IMG/VR virus record: IMGVR_UViG_3300043538_000003
Location: 1-47,787 of that record
Source of the DNA: a virus
Direction: 5' to 3' (one strand)
DNA: 47,787 nt
The notes under the pieces are model-generated. The model was not told the origin of the DNA and made no database searches. It saw only the letters and a list, made by a program, of their open reading frames with translations. Positions 37,624 to 46,914 of the stretch are shown one piece after another (position 1 is the first letter of the stretch; each line of letters starts with the position of its first letter). Made by a program: the position numbers and the translations under genes.

Positions 37624-37992
37624 TTCGACCTTGAACAGGAAATCAATGCGCGAAACGAACCCGTACTTAATCGAGGAGAAGAAACTAACACCTCTCGCGC
37701 AAGGGATGCGGCTTCCATCGTAATGATTGCTAGCGAACTTGAAACTGAGCGATTCGTTGGGAAGTTCCATGTGGCTAAAAACAACCTTTTCCCCTCGACC
37801 CCTAATGGCCGCAACGAGATCAACGAATTCATCGATGGCTTCGGGCGCGTCTGGATTAAAGCCGTACTGGCGGTCGAATCCGTCCTGTCCCAATCTGCGG
37901 GCATTGCTCCCTTTAATGCTCCACTCGATTCCTCTTTCGGCCAAGCGGACGGCAACCTTGTTCACGACTTTAACGAAATCGGCTGTATTCAT
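37534..37992 (-). CDS. Antisense paralogue of the 172 aa protein, 152 aa
   Basis: This leftward gene lies in the rightward tail cluster and converges on the gp4-like gene with a 90-base overlap. ATG 37992 gives MNTADFVKVVNKVAVRLAERGIEW..., with blocks shared with the product of 26974-27492 (QDGFD, EFVDLVAAIRGRGEKVVFSHM, SRIDFLF). The shared blocks show it is a real gene, although plus-strand frames are also open here. A TAGAAT -10-like box lies just upstream of the ATG. Confidence 0.65.
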   Translation of the reverse strand: MNTADFVKVVNKVAVRLAERGIEWSIKGSNARRLGQDGFDRQYGFNPDAPEAIDEFVDLVAAIRGRGEKVVFSHMELPNESLSFKFASNHYDGSRIPCARGVSFFSSIKYGFVSRIDFLFKVESLRRSPDPAAALPIEVRLYPPTLRHTRIL

Positions 37993-38014
37993 AGGCCCTG
38001 AATTCTAACACAAA

Positions 38015-38200
38015 ATGGCTGACGAACTTACCTTAACTTTACGCCTCCATGACCCCTTGGAGAAGAAGAACCCTGCCCAGTCCGCAAGCTGGGCGGTAAT
38101 CACCGTCCCTCGGGAAGATATTAGCCTGACCTCTGAGGAGTTCATGGCGAAGCACATCGCTCCTCACCTCGTCCATCTGAAGCAGTTGAAACTCAGTTAA
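38015..38200 (+). CDS. Small protein, 61 aa
   Basis: The sequence (MADELTLTLRLHDPLEKKNP...EFMAKHIAPHLVHLKQLKLS) is beta then helix. The stop overlaps the gp10-like start (TAATG). Function unknown, but the position suggests a tail or head-completion part. Confidence 0.65.
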   Translation: MADELTLTLRLHDPLEKKNPAQSASWAVITVPREDISLTSEEFMAKHIAPHLVHLKQLKLS

Positions 38201-39654
38201 TGGCCAAGATCCCCATCGAGATGTGCGGCGGGACGTACCAGAGCTCTAACCCAGTTCTGGATGCAGAGGATGCTTTCAATTGCTACCCCGAACGGGCGGA
38301 ACTCCCGACAGAGACGTCGCAAATCGCGCTGATCGACTGCCCGGGCAAGAAAGTATTCGCCCAACTCGAGGGAGAAATTGCCGTACCCGGATCTTTCACC
38401 GTCAACGGTCGGAGTTTTGTGGCCGCTTCCCATCTCTGGGAACTGACGTTAAGCGGGCCAATCAATCGAGGGAGTCTTGGTTCTGTTCCAGTCCAACCCG
38501 CGCAGATCACAGCCAATGAGACTCAGTTGGTCATCTCGAATAATGGGAACCTGTATGTCATGGTCTTGTCTACCAATGTTCTGACCGCGGTCAATATGGC
38601 GCAATTCAACGGGCCAATCGCGCAAATTGGATTCTCTGACGGATACGTGATTGCCACACTGCAAAATTCGCATACGTTTCAGCAGTCAAACCTCGAGGAC
38701 GCGACTACATGGAATGGCTTGAACATCTCGACTATTTCCTACTTCCCAGACAACATCACGTCGATGATCTGCGACCACAGAGAACCTTGGTTCTTCTCTG
38801 CGAAAAAAGCTATAGGCTATTACAACGCTGGCGCGGGATTCCCTGTGTTTATCCCCATTCAAGGCGCATATATCGAGAGTGGATCTGGCGCGACATTCGC
38901 CACGGTTCAGTTGGATAACTCTGTGCTATGGCTGGATCAGACTGAACGCGGGAACATGGTAGCGCGGAGACTTAACGGATACGTCGGAGAAAGAATCTCG
39001 ACCCACGCGACGGAACTAGCTTGGCAGTCTTATTCGGTGACGAGTGATGCGGTTGGTTGGACCTACGAAGAAAACGGCCATGAGTTCTGGGTGATTTACT
39101 TCCCCACCGCTAATGCTACATGGGCCTATGACGTCTCCACCAAGTTCTGGCACAAACGAGGCTCATGGGTTGAACAGACAGGTACCTACATTGCCGACCG
39201 TGCCATGTCGCACACGTTTAACTTCGGCATGCACTTGGTAGGCGACCCATTCTCCGGGACGGTCTATCAACTCTCCTCCGAGTTTCATTCTGAGGCGGGG
39301 AATATTAGACGGGGTTACCGGAGAAGCCCCACGACTTCGGATGATAACAAGTGGGTCTATTACGATCAGTTCGAGCTAAACATGGACACGGGCATGGCCC
39401 CCGACTTCCCCTTACTGAACGGCGATGGCCAGTCTAGGCCCGCCCAGATCATGCTTCGCTGGTCGGATGATTCCGGACGCACATGGTCGAATACCTACAC
39501 ATTGTCTCTAGGTTTTGCTGGTGAGTTTGGGAAGCGCGTTATCAAGAGAATGCTGGGACGGGGCCGCCAGAGAGTCTGGGAAGTTTCCTGGACTGATCCC
39601 GTTGCGATTCGGATTTCTGCCGCATTCCTCAACGGACAGGCGGCGGTCAACTAA
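38200..39654 (+). CDS. P22 gp10-like tail hub protein
   Basis: At 484 aa it has the gp10 family start (IPIEMCGGTYQSSNPVLDAEDAFNCYPE) and the propeller-like middle (DGYVIATLQNSHTFQQSNLED and FFSAKKAIGYYNAG). It also has the late GHEFWVIYFPTANATWAYDVSTKFWHKRG. The protein plugs the portal/gp4 channel and carries tailspikes. It starts by TAATG overlap and ends the same way. Confidence 0.85.
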   Translation: MAKIPIEMCGGTYQSSNPVLDAEDAFNCYPERAELPTETSQIALIDCPGKKVFAQLEGEIAVPGSFTVNGRSFVAASHLWELTLSGPINRGSLGSVPVQPAQITANETQLVISNNGNLYVMVLSTNVLTAVNMAQFNGPIAQIGFSDGYVIATLQNSHTFQQSNLEDATTWNGLNISTISYFPDNITSMICDHREPWFFSAKKAIGYYNAGAGFPVFIPIQGAYIESGSGATFATVQLDNSVLWLDQTERGNMVARRLNGYVGERISTHATELAWQSYSVTSDAVGWTYEENGHEFWVIYFPTANATWAYDVSTKFWHKRGSWVEQTGTYIADRAMSHTFNFGMHLVGDPFSGTVYQLSSEFHSEAGNIRRGYRRSPTTSDDNKWVYYDQFELNMDTGMAPDFPLLNGDGQSRPAQIMLRWSDDSGRTWSNTYTLSLGFAGEFGKRVIKRMLGRGRQRVWEVSWTDPVAIRISAAFLNGQAAVN

Positions 39655-41345
39655 TGCCGCCTCTAGTCATAAGCACAACCCTAGCCGCACAACTAGGGCA
39701 CAATACGTCCGCAAATCCGGCCTACAACAAGGCCAATTTCCCCGCCAACTTCACCGGAACGACTTGGACTGACACATCCCACACAGTACTAGCGGTAGAT
39801 TCCACTAAATCGGACGATAGTCTTAATCCGGTGACGCCTTGCCATGTTTCCCCGGTAAGCGTCAAGACACTCATTCCAGGATTTACGGGCTTCGCCAAAG
39901 CCCACTGGCAAGGATGGTTTCGTTCTGGCGGAGGAGGCGGTCACAAGGACGTAGGAATAAATAGCCAATCTCCGACCTATATTGCCAGCATGGTCGCAGA
40001 TATGATGCGGCGAGGCTTTGACGGCCTGATCATTGACTGGTACGGCTCGGGAAGTTATTCAGACGGATCGGCATTAGCGCTCAAGACATACCTGACCGCC
40101 AACCCGTCTCTAGCGTTTACATATTCAATTCAGATTGATGCGCAGTCATACGCCAATACTTCTGATCTTAATACGCATCTGGCATACATCGAAGCTACAT
40201 ACTTTGGAACGACAGGTTATCAGCAGCAAGGCGGAAACCCCGTCATCTCGTTCTTCGATTCAGTTGTTGGTGTCAATTACGTTACCGCAAAAGCTACTAT
40301 CTCAGCGTCTTACTGGATACATCAGGGCTCCGGTTCTCTCGCCAACGCTGACACGGATGCGGCATTCGATTGGGTGCAACCGTATTCGGATGGTATCCAT
40401 GTAGATCGCTACAACGATACTGCTAAGAACAGCTTTCTGACCAATGCCCACTCCTCTGCCAAGGGCTCCATAATTCACATTGCGAAAGGATTCGACGGGT
40501 ATCTCTCAACATGGAAGCAGGGCTGGTACTTACCCGGAGACAACGGGAAGTGCTGGTTACACCAAGCATCCGTTAACGCCGCGAATATGCCGACGCACTG
40601 TATCGGCATGCATATTAACTGGGATGACGAAGAAGAAGGTACTGGGGTTGAAAACGGCATCGACAACGCCATCTCGGTAACGGCGTCAATCTCAGGAAAC
40701 ACCCTCTCATGGTCGGTATCTGGTGGGACTGGGGACGAGACAACCATATTTGATTATTTGATTCTGGCGAGCCCGGACAATGTGAATGCCGCCATTTTAG
40801 GGAGCATAGCAAAGGGCGTTGGATCGTTGGATCTGGGAACATTTACCGGCTGGACGGTTGGAGTCGCATTCCAAATCTATGTCATTGCGGTTGGCCAGCC
40901 TTGTGTGCGGAATCAAGTCAGTGCCGCAGTTTCATTCACGGTTTCTAGTGGAGGATCTAGTGGTACGGGAGGTGGTAGTACAGGGGGCGGATTGACTCAA
41001 GGGCCAAGCACTCAGACAGTTCTATTCCCCCCGCCGACTAGAGGAAGTAACGTCCAAGCCCCTCTTCAGGGATGGTTGCTGACACTACAAAACCTCCATC
41101 CGTTGGTCACGATTGATACCACGGCGGGAAATGTAGTAATCGACCTCCCGCCGGCCGGATTGAATACTTCCACGGGCCAGTCAAATCAGAATCAGGAGAT
41201 AACCTTCCGTAAAACTTCGCCAGATGCGAATACGGTGACCATCAACGGAGCGGAGGACGGCCCGCAAGTCTTGACTACGAATACAGGCACTACATCTCGA
41301 GTGAGGTTCAAATCTGACGGTACTGACTACTGGGTGACAGGTTGA
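39654..41345 (+). CDS. Glycosidase-like tail protein (GH71/GH99-type barrel), 563 aa
   Basis: Residues about 55-320 look like a glycoside hydrolase barrel of the GH71/GH99-like group: GFTGFAKAHWQGWF, MVADMMRRGFDGLIIDWYG, ISFFDSV, GIHVDRYND and MHINWDDEEEG. A glycine/serine linker (about 435-450) leads to a C-terminal beta domain (VVIDLPPAGL...DANTVTING). Placed between the tail hub and ejection genes, it is probably a virion enzyme that cuts host surface polysaccharide. The TAATG overlap couples it to the hub gene. Confidence 0.7.
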   Translation: MPPLVISTTLAAQLGHNTSANPAYNKANFPANFTGTTWTDTSHTVLAVDSTKSDDSLNPVTPCHVSPVSVKTLIPGFTGFAKAHWQGWFRSGGGGGHKDVGINSQSPTYIASMVADMMRRGFDGLIIDWYGSGSYSDGSALALKTYLTANPSLAFTYSIQIDAQSYANTSDLNTHLAYIEATYFGTTGYQQQGGNPVISFFDSVVGVNYVTAKATISASYWIHQGSGSLANADTDAAFDWVQPYSDGIHVDRYNDTAKNSFLTNAHSSAKGSIIHIAKGFDGYLSTWKQGWYLPGDNGKCWLHQASVNAANMPTHCIGMHINWDDEEEGTGVENGIDNAISVTASISGNTLSWSVSGGTGDETTIFDYLILASPDNVNAAILGSIAKGVGSLDLGTFTGWTVGVAFQIYVIAVGQPCVRNQVSAAVSFTVSSGGSSGTGGGSTGGGLTQGPSTQTVLFPPPTRGSNVQAPLQGWLLTLQNLHPLVTIDTTAGNVVIDLPPAGLNTSTGQSNQNQEITFRKTSPDANTVTINGAEDGPQVLTTNTGTTSRVRFKSDGTDYWVTG

Positions 41346-41770
41346 TCCGGCCAGCAATCGAGTCCGATATCCCCGCGATGGTTGAAATGGGGATCAAGTT
41401 CTTGCATGGCACCCCGTACCAGTCGTTTGTGGGCGAGAACAGAGAGCAAATGGCTGAGTGCTGCAAAAGCCTCATCTCCTCAGGTGGGCTTTTGGTTGCG
41501 GAATACGAGGGACGGTTGGTGGGCATGATTGGTTTCGTGGTTGTCTCGCACTTCCTCTCCGGAGAGAAGGTCTGTGGGGAGATGTTCTGGTGGGTTGAGC
41601 CCGAATACCGCAGAGGATTGGGAATCAGGCTCATGCGAGCGGCCGAGAATGCAGCCAAGTTGGGCGGGGCAAAACACATGCTAATGATTGCTCCTAATCC
41701 AGAAGTGGCCTCGATGTACGAGCGCATGAATTACCAATTCGTTGAAACTGCTTACCAGAGGGCACTGTGA
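41342..41770 (+). CDS. GNAT acetyltransferase
   Basis: This 142 aa protein has the GNAT fold: MIRPAIESDIPAMVEMG at the N-terminus, LLVAEYEGRLVGMIGFVVV (strands), the acetyl-CoA loop VEPEYRRGLGIRLMRAAENAA (about 83-103) and MYERMNYQFVE at the end. The TTG start overlaps the previous stop (TTGA). The substrate is unknown. It lies within the tail gene row, beside the oxygenase-like gene. Confidence 0.85.
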   Translation: MIRPAIESDIPAMVEMGIKFLHGTPYQSFVGENREQMAECCKSLISSGGLLVAEYEGRLVGMIGFVVVSHFLSGEKVCGEMFWWVEPEYRRGLGIRLMRAAENAAKLGGAKHMLMIAPNPEVASMYERMNYQFVETAYQRAL

Positions 41771-42354
41771 TTCAGTGCCCCGACTTCGCCGCCGACGCTC
41801 TGGAAGTCAGAGAGAACGTCATTGCGGGTGGATTCTCTACAGTCCAAGGGCCTGACGGGTTCCCGTATACCGGAATATCGCAATATCAAGTCCCGCATTG
41901 GATTGAAAAGATTGCAGAGCTCCGCGGGCCGATTAACCCAGGACTTTCAGGCTTCAGGCTTAACTTGGCAGGAGAACTCCCTCATTCTTGGGTGCATTCA
42001 GACGGGATCTGTGCGAAGTGGGCCTCGGTGCTCTATCTCAATCTTCCAGAACAGTGCTTAGGCGGGACAGCTTTCTGGAAGCACAAGATATGCGGGTATA
42101 CCAAACTGCCTTCCCGGGAAGCGCTGGAAGATGCCGGGATTGATGCTGCCCGCTTTTACCAATGGATGCAAGGACAGTGGAAGATTAAAGATGCTTGGGA
42201 GCAAATCGACCTTATCCCGATGAGATTTAACTTGTTTGTGACCTACCCGACAGACCTCTTTCACAGTCGGTTTCCCTTCGAAGCCTTCGGAAGTAATGGG
42301 CAGGACGGGCGTTTGATCTGGGTCTGTTTTTATGACCTCAAGGAGTCAGCATGA
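41767..42354 (+). CDS. 2OG-Fe(II) oxygenase-like protein, 195 aa
   Basis: The double-stranded beta-helix iron site is suggested by H77-x-D79 (SWVHSDGICAKWASVLYLN) and H166 (LFHSRFP), with R182 (GRLIWVCFYD) for 2-oxoglutarate. GGTAFWKH and RFNLFVTYP are typical of DUF6445-like members. It should hydroxylate a protein or sugar substrate. GTG start, overlapping the GNAT stop. The target could be a virion protein or a glycan. Confidence 0.75.
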   Translation: MIQCPDFAADALEVRENVIAGGFSTVQGPDGFPYTGISQYQVPHWIEKIAELRGPINPGLSGFRLNLAGELPHSWVHSDGICAKWASVLYLNLPEQCLGGTAFWKHKICGYTKLPSREALEDAGIDAARFYQWMQGQWKIKDAWEQIDLIPMRFNLFVTYPTDLFHSRFPFEAFGSNGQDGRLIWVCFYDLKESA

Positions 42355-43154
42355 GTGGAGTAACAACCGCGGTACTAGTTGGCGGAGCAATTGCGGCTGC
42401 GGGCTCAGTTGCGGGAGCGACAATCTCTGCCCATGCGGCGGGGTCCGCGGCCAAGACTCAGGCCAAGGGAGAACAGACCGCCCAAAACATTCAGCAACAA
42501 GAGTGGAACCAACAGCAAGCCAACGAAGCCCCTTTTCTCCAAGCAGGCCAAGGCGCACTCGGAGAGCTCCAGAAAGATGTCGAAGATCCCAACTTCAGCA
42601 AATACCCCGGCGGAACGTTCCAAGCTCCAACCCTTGCCCAAGCAGAGCAAATGCCTGGGTACAAATTCCAACTTGAACAAGGGACGAATGCAATCGACCA
42701 GAATGCAGCCGCGAACGGTAGCTTACTCTCAGGAAACACGGGAAAAGCGCTTACCGATTACGGCCAAGGCCTTGCGCAAACAGGCTATGGAAACCTCTAC
42801 AACCAAGCCCTACAGCAGTACATGACGAATTACGGAGTGTGGAACAATGACACGACAAACCAAGTCAATCGACTGCAAACTCTCGCGAACACGGGCGCAA
42901 ACTCAGCAGCCAATCTGGGAAGTCAAGGACAAGCGGCGGCAACTAATCTCGGCAATGAGGCAGTGGGCCAAGCAACGGCCTTGGCCTCTGGCACAGTCGG
43001 AGCGGCGAATGCGATTACCGGCGGAATAACGAACGCCACGAACTCTATTAGCCAGATTCCGCTCTATCAAATGTTGGCCCAGACTCAGCAGAACAACAGT
43101 TCATATCCAGGCAGTCAAGATCCTCTGGGGCTCAACTACTCGGACCTAGGTTAA
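42351..43154 (+). CDS. Ejection protein, gp7-like, 267 aa
   Basis: A hydrophobic alanine/glycine N-terminus (TTAVLVGGAIAAAGSVAGATISA) is followed by a glutamine-rich helical part (QQEWNQQQANEAPFLQAGQGALGEL). An asparagine/alanine-rich repetitive end follows. This is the type of small internal virion protein that P22-like phages eject into the periplasm with DNA. The ATG overlaps the previous stop. Confidence 0.75.
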   Translation: MSGVTTAVLVGGAIAAAGSVAGATISAHAAGSAAKTQAKGEQTAQNIQQQEWNQQQANEAPFLQAGQGALGELQKDVEDPNFSKYPGGTFQAPTLAQAEQMPGYKFQLEQGTNAIDQNAAANGSLLSGNTGKALTDYGQGLAQTGYGNLYNQALQQYMTNYGVWNNDTTNQVNRLQTLANTGANSAANLGSQGQAAATNLGNEAVGQATALASGTVGAANAITGGITNATNSISQIPLYQMLAQTQQNNSSYPGSQDPLGLNYSDLG

Positions 43155-43157
43155 TCT

Positions 43158-44765
43158 ATGGGAAATTTAAGTTCACTTCCAGCTTTAGCAGTCCAACCGC
43201 CCGCGGCTCCTCGTGATCCTCTAGAGGAGTACGCCCGTGTAGCGCAGATTAAGTCTCAGCAACAGTCTCAACAACTGCAAGCGCAGCAGATGCAGTTGAA
43301 CCAGCAGAAGATTGCTGACGAACAGGCCACCACCAAAGCTATGCAGGAGTGGGACCCGGCCAGTGGAGACTATCAAGGTCTAGCCAAGAAGGCTTTGCAG
43401 TATGGCGCTTCGGGTTCTGCGGCCGATGGAATCGTTAAAGGCGGGATGGAGCTCCAGAAAAACACGATGGCGATGACTGATGAAAAGCGCAAGCAGTTCA
43501 TCGAAGGCCGAAAGGCAGTAGCAGACGCACTCGGAGAGCACAAGGACATCCCCGACGATCAGTTGCAGGGGTGGACCATGGCGCAGATCAGCGACCTAGC
43601 CAACAACAAGTTTCTCGACCCCGCGCATGCCAATCAGTTGCAGCAAATCACGCAATCGGTTTCAGATCCCGCGCAACTCCACGCCAGAATTGATCAGTAT
43701 GTTAAGGGGAATCTGGGAGCGGCAGCGGTAGCGGGCCAGCAAAAGACGGAGGGAGAAACCCGCGAACACAATGCTAAGGCTTCAAACGAGGAAGCAGAAG
43801 CTGGCCTGAACAATATCAAGCTTAACCTTGCCAAGAACTCAACTCCAGGTTCTTACGATGCGGACATAGACAAGATTTACAACCCGAACTCCACCACGTC
43901 GGGCGGGCAGAACCGAATGCTCAAGGGCTTGATAAATTCAGCCTTGCAGCGCGGAGATACAGACTCAGCCAAGAAGTACGTTGATCAAGCTCTGGAGAAT
44001 CAGCAGGGGATCAGCAAGGAAATATCCGTAGCAACCAATCCTAAGATTCATGCAGAGAAAGTTGATCTAGTCAGGCAGGAGACTGCCGAACGGATAAAGC
44101 AGCAATCCGCACTCCTCGATGATACGGCAAAAAAGATGGCTGCCCAGATGTACGCCCAGACTGGACAGTTACCGGCCGGAATGCGTTCCCCCGGTATGGC
44201 CGCAGGAATCCTAAATACTGCGGCTGGATCAGATCCGAATGCAACTCCAGACATCGCAGCTAACAAGCGGACCTATGCCGCACAAACCGCCCTGCAAAAG
44301 AGCGCGACCTCTGGAGAAATCGGGAAGAACATTACGGCCTATAACACGGCGATCGCTCACGCTGGCCAATTGCGCGATGCTGCCAACGCTCTGGACAATG
44401 ACGATACGCGCCTACTGAACAAAGTCGGAAATACTCTCGGTTATCAGTTCGGCTCTGACAAAACCACCAATTTCAACGTCATCAAAAATGCCCTCTCCGG
44501 AGAAATCGCCAAAGTATTCAAGGGCGATGCGACAGATGCGGAAATTAAGGCGGTTCAAGAGCCTTTTAGTTCCGCCAACTCCCCAGCGCAATTAAAAGGT
44601 GCAATCGATAATGCGGTTCACTTGATGAACTCGAAGCGAGATGCACTCAAGCAGCAGGTCGAGCAAGGCATGAAGGGATTGCCAAACTTCGACCCTCAGC
44701 CTGCGCAATCAGCTCCTGCATCCGGTTCCGATTTCTTCTCCCAGTTCGGCGGTAAGCCCCGCTAA
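43158..44765 (+). CDS. Internal virion/ejection protein, 535 aa
   Basis: A long, mostly helical, glutamine- and alanine-rich protein (KSQQQSQQLQAQQMQLNQQKIADEQ; DALGEHKDIPDDQLQGW; AIAHAGQLRDAANALDNDDTRLLNKVGNTLG). Its position and composition fit the second ejection protein (gp16/gp20 role), which helps form a channel for DNA. No enzymatic motif is visible. TAATG overlaps the next gene. Confidence 0.7.
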   Translation: MGNLSSLPALAVQPPAAPRDPLEEYARVAQIKSQQQSQQLQAQQMQLNQQKIADEQATTKAMQEWDPASGDYQGLAKKALQYGASGSAADGIVKGGMELQKNTMAMTDEKRKQFIEGRKAVADALGEHKDIPDDQLQGWTMAQISDLANNKFLDPAHANQLQQITQSVSDPAQLHARIDQYVKGNLGAAAVAGQQKTEGETREHNAKASNEEAEAGLNNIKLNLAKNSTPGSYDADIDKIYNPNSTTSGGQNRMLKGLINSALQRGDTDSAKKYVDQALENQQGISKEISVATNPKIHAEKVDLVRQETAERIKQQSALLDDTAKKMAAQMYAQTGQLPAGMRSPGMAAGILNTAAGSDPNATPDIAANKRTYAAQTALQKSATSGEIGKNITAYNTAIAHAGQLRDAANALDNDDTRLLNKVGNTLGYQFGSDKTTNFNVIKNALSGEIAKVFKGDATDAEIKAVQEPFSSANSPAQLKGAIDNAVHLMNSKRDALKQQVEQGMKGLPNFDPQPAQSAPASGSDFFSQFGGKPR

Positions 44766-46894
44766 TGTCCACAGTCCCTATGTTTGCCCCTGACGGTACG
44801 CTCGGGGACGTCCCCTATGAGCATATGAAGGACGCCCTTGCGGCTGGAGGGAAGCCCGGAGTCACAATTAAGTCTCCAGACGGGAAGGTTGGCGTGGTTC
44901 CGGCCGATCGGTATCAAGAAGCGGCCAAGGCAGGAGGAACCATAGTCCCTATTGAGAATCAGGAAACCCAACATCCGGGGTTCTGGGCTCAGGCCGCGGA
45001 CATGCTTAGTGGAGTCCTGCATCCTCACGGATTTTCTCCATACCCAGGGACAGACCAGGATGCTAAAGCAGCAGCATCTGGAGAGGCGTATGAGCAAGAT
45101 CAGGATCGCCAGAAGCCGGGAATAGGTTTACCAGAGGGCAGGGGATTGGCTTATCGTCTCGGAGCGCCAATTGCACAAGCGGCCGGCGCCGACGTTCCCG
45201 GGATGGAAGAACATGCTGCTGCAGGGGATGAGGCTGGTGTATGGGCTCGGGCCGCTGTTCCGATCGCGTTTTTAGGCGCTGGAGAAGCCGCAGCGCATCT
45301 AGTGCCGCCGATTATGGAAAAGGTAGGTTCTGGCCTTTCCAAGACAGCCGAAGCAGCTAGAAACCTAACTCCGAAGCAAGCGGCCCAAGGGGTAGGTGGT
45401 GTGGGTGGAGCAGTGGCAGGACATGGCCCCCTGAGCGTTCCCGGCGCCTACTACGGAGCCAAAACCGGCGGACGCATCGCAGAGTCAATCCTCGGGAAAG
45501 AACGGGCCAATGCGCCCATAATCGCAAGGCCCCCGGTTGAAGCACCTCCGGTTGAGGCTCCCCCTGTCGAAGCATCGCCTGAAGTTGCCAGTCCGGAACC
45601 TGCAGCACCTACCGCATCTCCAGAAAGCAGACTCCCTGAAGCGTTCCAGCCTCCAGCCCGACCTCCAGCGGTTCCCGGTACGGCCGATGCTCCATTTCGG
45701 GCTCCCGCACAAGTAGAGCCAAGGAAGGTGCCTGATCTTCCAGCAGCATTCCAGCCCCTACCAAAGAAAGCTCCGCCAGTACCGGGGACCGCTGACGCGC
45801 CATTCAAGTCCTTAGCAGAACTGCCGGCGCAATCGGTTCATCAAGCCCTTACGGAAATGGGCCCCAAAGCCTCGATTGAGGACGTTACAGCACGAGCCAA
45901 TGAGATCGCCTGGGCAGGGATTCCGCGCACACTTAGCGGAGATTCGGCGTTAACTCAAATCCTTACCGGCCAAGATAATGCCAACCTGCTCAAGATCGCC
46001 AAATCCCGCGGCATCAATGTAGCCAAAGAATCTCAGTTAAAGCCTGGAGTAGCGGACCAACTCCTGATCAAGAAGATTCAAGCGGACATGAGCCCCGAAG
46101 AATTGGACGAGATTGGGGCGCGATATCTCGAGAACCAGCGAATGGGCGGGCACCAATTTGGAGACGTAGGCCCCGAAGCATGGAAAGCCATGTCTCTGCA
46201 AACCTATTTCCCAGACGTGAAGATCCCGGCCGCAGTATTAAAGCGGACAGGGAAGGCAATTGCAGCCAATGGCCCAGAAGCCGCGCCCGAAGCTCCCACC
46301 ATCTCGACCGAGAAGGCTCCCGAACCAACTCCGCAGTCCGCCAGTCCCGAAGTTCCCGCAGAACCCGTCTCTGGAGCTAAAGAGGCACAGGCTCCAGCTA
46401 AAGGCGCCGATACTCCGAGCGCAGAAGGCGACCTAACAGACATTCTTCAGAAGTCCGTAGAGCAAGCCAAAGCAGCCAAGGCAAATGGAGCACCGCGGGG
46501 AATCCAAGGGGCACTGAAAGAAATCGAGAATAAATTTCCCACCAACCCGAACAACCCGGGGGCGGGCACGGAGCCAAAGGAACTTGCATTGATGGGCAAG
46601 GATGGACCAGAAGCGACTCTTACCATTGCCGAAAGAGGCGGTAAGTTGAGGCTGAAAGGGATCCAATCGTTGAAAGCTGGAACTGGCGCAGGTAGTCGCA
46701 CACTTCGGGCACTAACAGACATTGCCGACAAGCATGGCGTTGACATGGAATTAACCGCCTCTCCTTACGGAGATGAGGCGACTAGGCTAGACAAGGACAG
46801 CCTTACGCAGTGGTACGAGAGGCATGGTTTTGAGTTCGAGAAAGGGAAAGATCCAGCCTACGGCTACATGGTCAGAAAGCCGCAAATTCAGTAG
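44765..46894 (+). CDS. Large ejection protein with C-terminal GNAT-like domain, 709 aa
   Basis: Residues 1-55 are a small FAPDGTLGDVPYEHMKDALAAGG-type domain repeated in outline (PDGKVGVVPADRYQEAAKAGG). A glycine/alanine-rich membrane-active region follows (about 150-240), then PPVEA repeats. Two copies of a LPxAFQP...VPGTADAPF unit (about 290-355) lead to a helical domain. The last 110 residues (ATLTIAERGGKLRLKGIQSLKAGTGAGSRTLRALTDIADKHG ... LTQWYERHGFEFEKG) resemble a GNAT acetyltransferase. An enzyme delivered with the DNA is an attractive inference. Confidence 0.7.
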   Translation: MSTVPMFAPDGTLGDVPYEHMKDALAAGGKPGVTIKSPDGKVGVVPADRYQEAAKAGGTIVPIENQETQHPGFWAQAADMLSGVLHPHGFSPYPGTDQDAKAAASGEAYEQDQDRQKPGIGLPEGRGLAYRLGAPIAQAAGADVPGMEEHAAAGDEAGVWARAAVPIAFLGAGEAAAHLVPPIMEKVGSGLSKTAEAARNLTPKQAAQGVGGVGGAVAGHGPLSVPGAYYGAKTGGRIAESILGKERANAPIIARPPVEAPPVEAPPVEASPEVASPEPAAPTASPESRLPEAFQPPARPPAVPGTADAPFRAPAQVEPRKVPDLPAAFQPLPKKAPPVPGTADAPFKSLAELPAQSVHQALTEMGPKASIEDVTARANEIAWAGIPRTLSGDSALTQILTGQDNANLLKIAKSRGINVAKESQLKPGVADQLLIKKIQADMSPEELDEIGARYLENQRMGGHQFGDVGPEAWKAMSLQTYFPDVKIPAAVLKRTGKAIAANGPEAAPEAPTISTEKAPEPTPQSASPEVPAEPVSGAKEAQAPAKGADTPSAEGDLTDILQKSVEQAKAAKANGAPRGIQGALKEIENKFPTNPNNPGAGTEPKELALMGKDGPEATLTIAERGGKLRLKGIQSLKAGTGAGSRTLRALTDIADKHGVDMELTASPYGDEATRLDKDSLTQWYERHGFEFEKGKDPAYGYMVRKPQIQ

Positions 46895-46914
46895 CAGCAA
46901 ATCCCCCAAAATCC

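Noticed and set aside
37723-38008. Plus-strand frames of 92-93 codons
   Set aside because: They are shadows of the minus-strand gene 37534-37992, which is supported by its paralogue at 26974.
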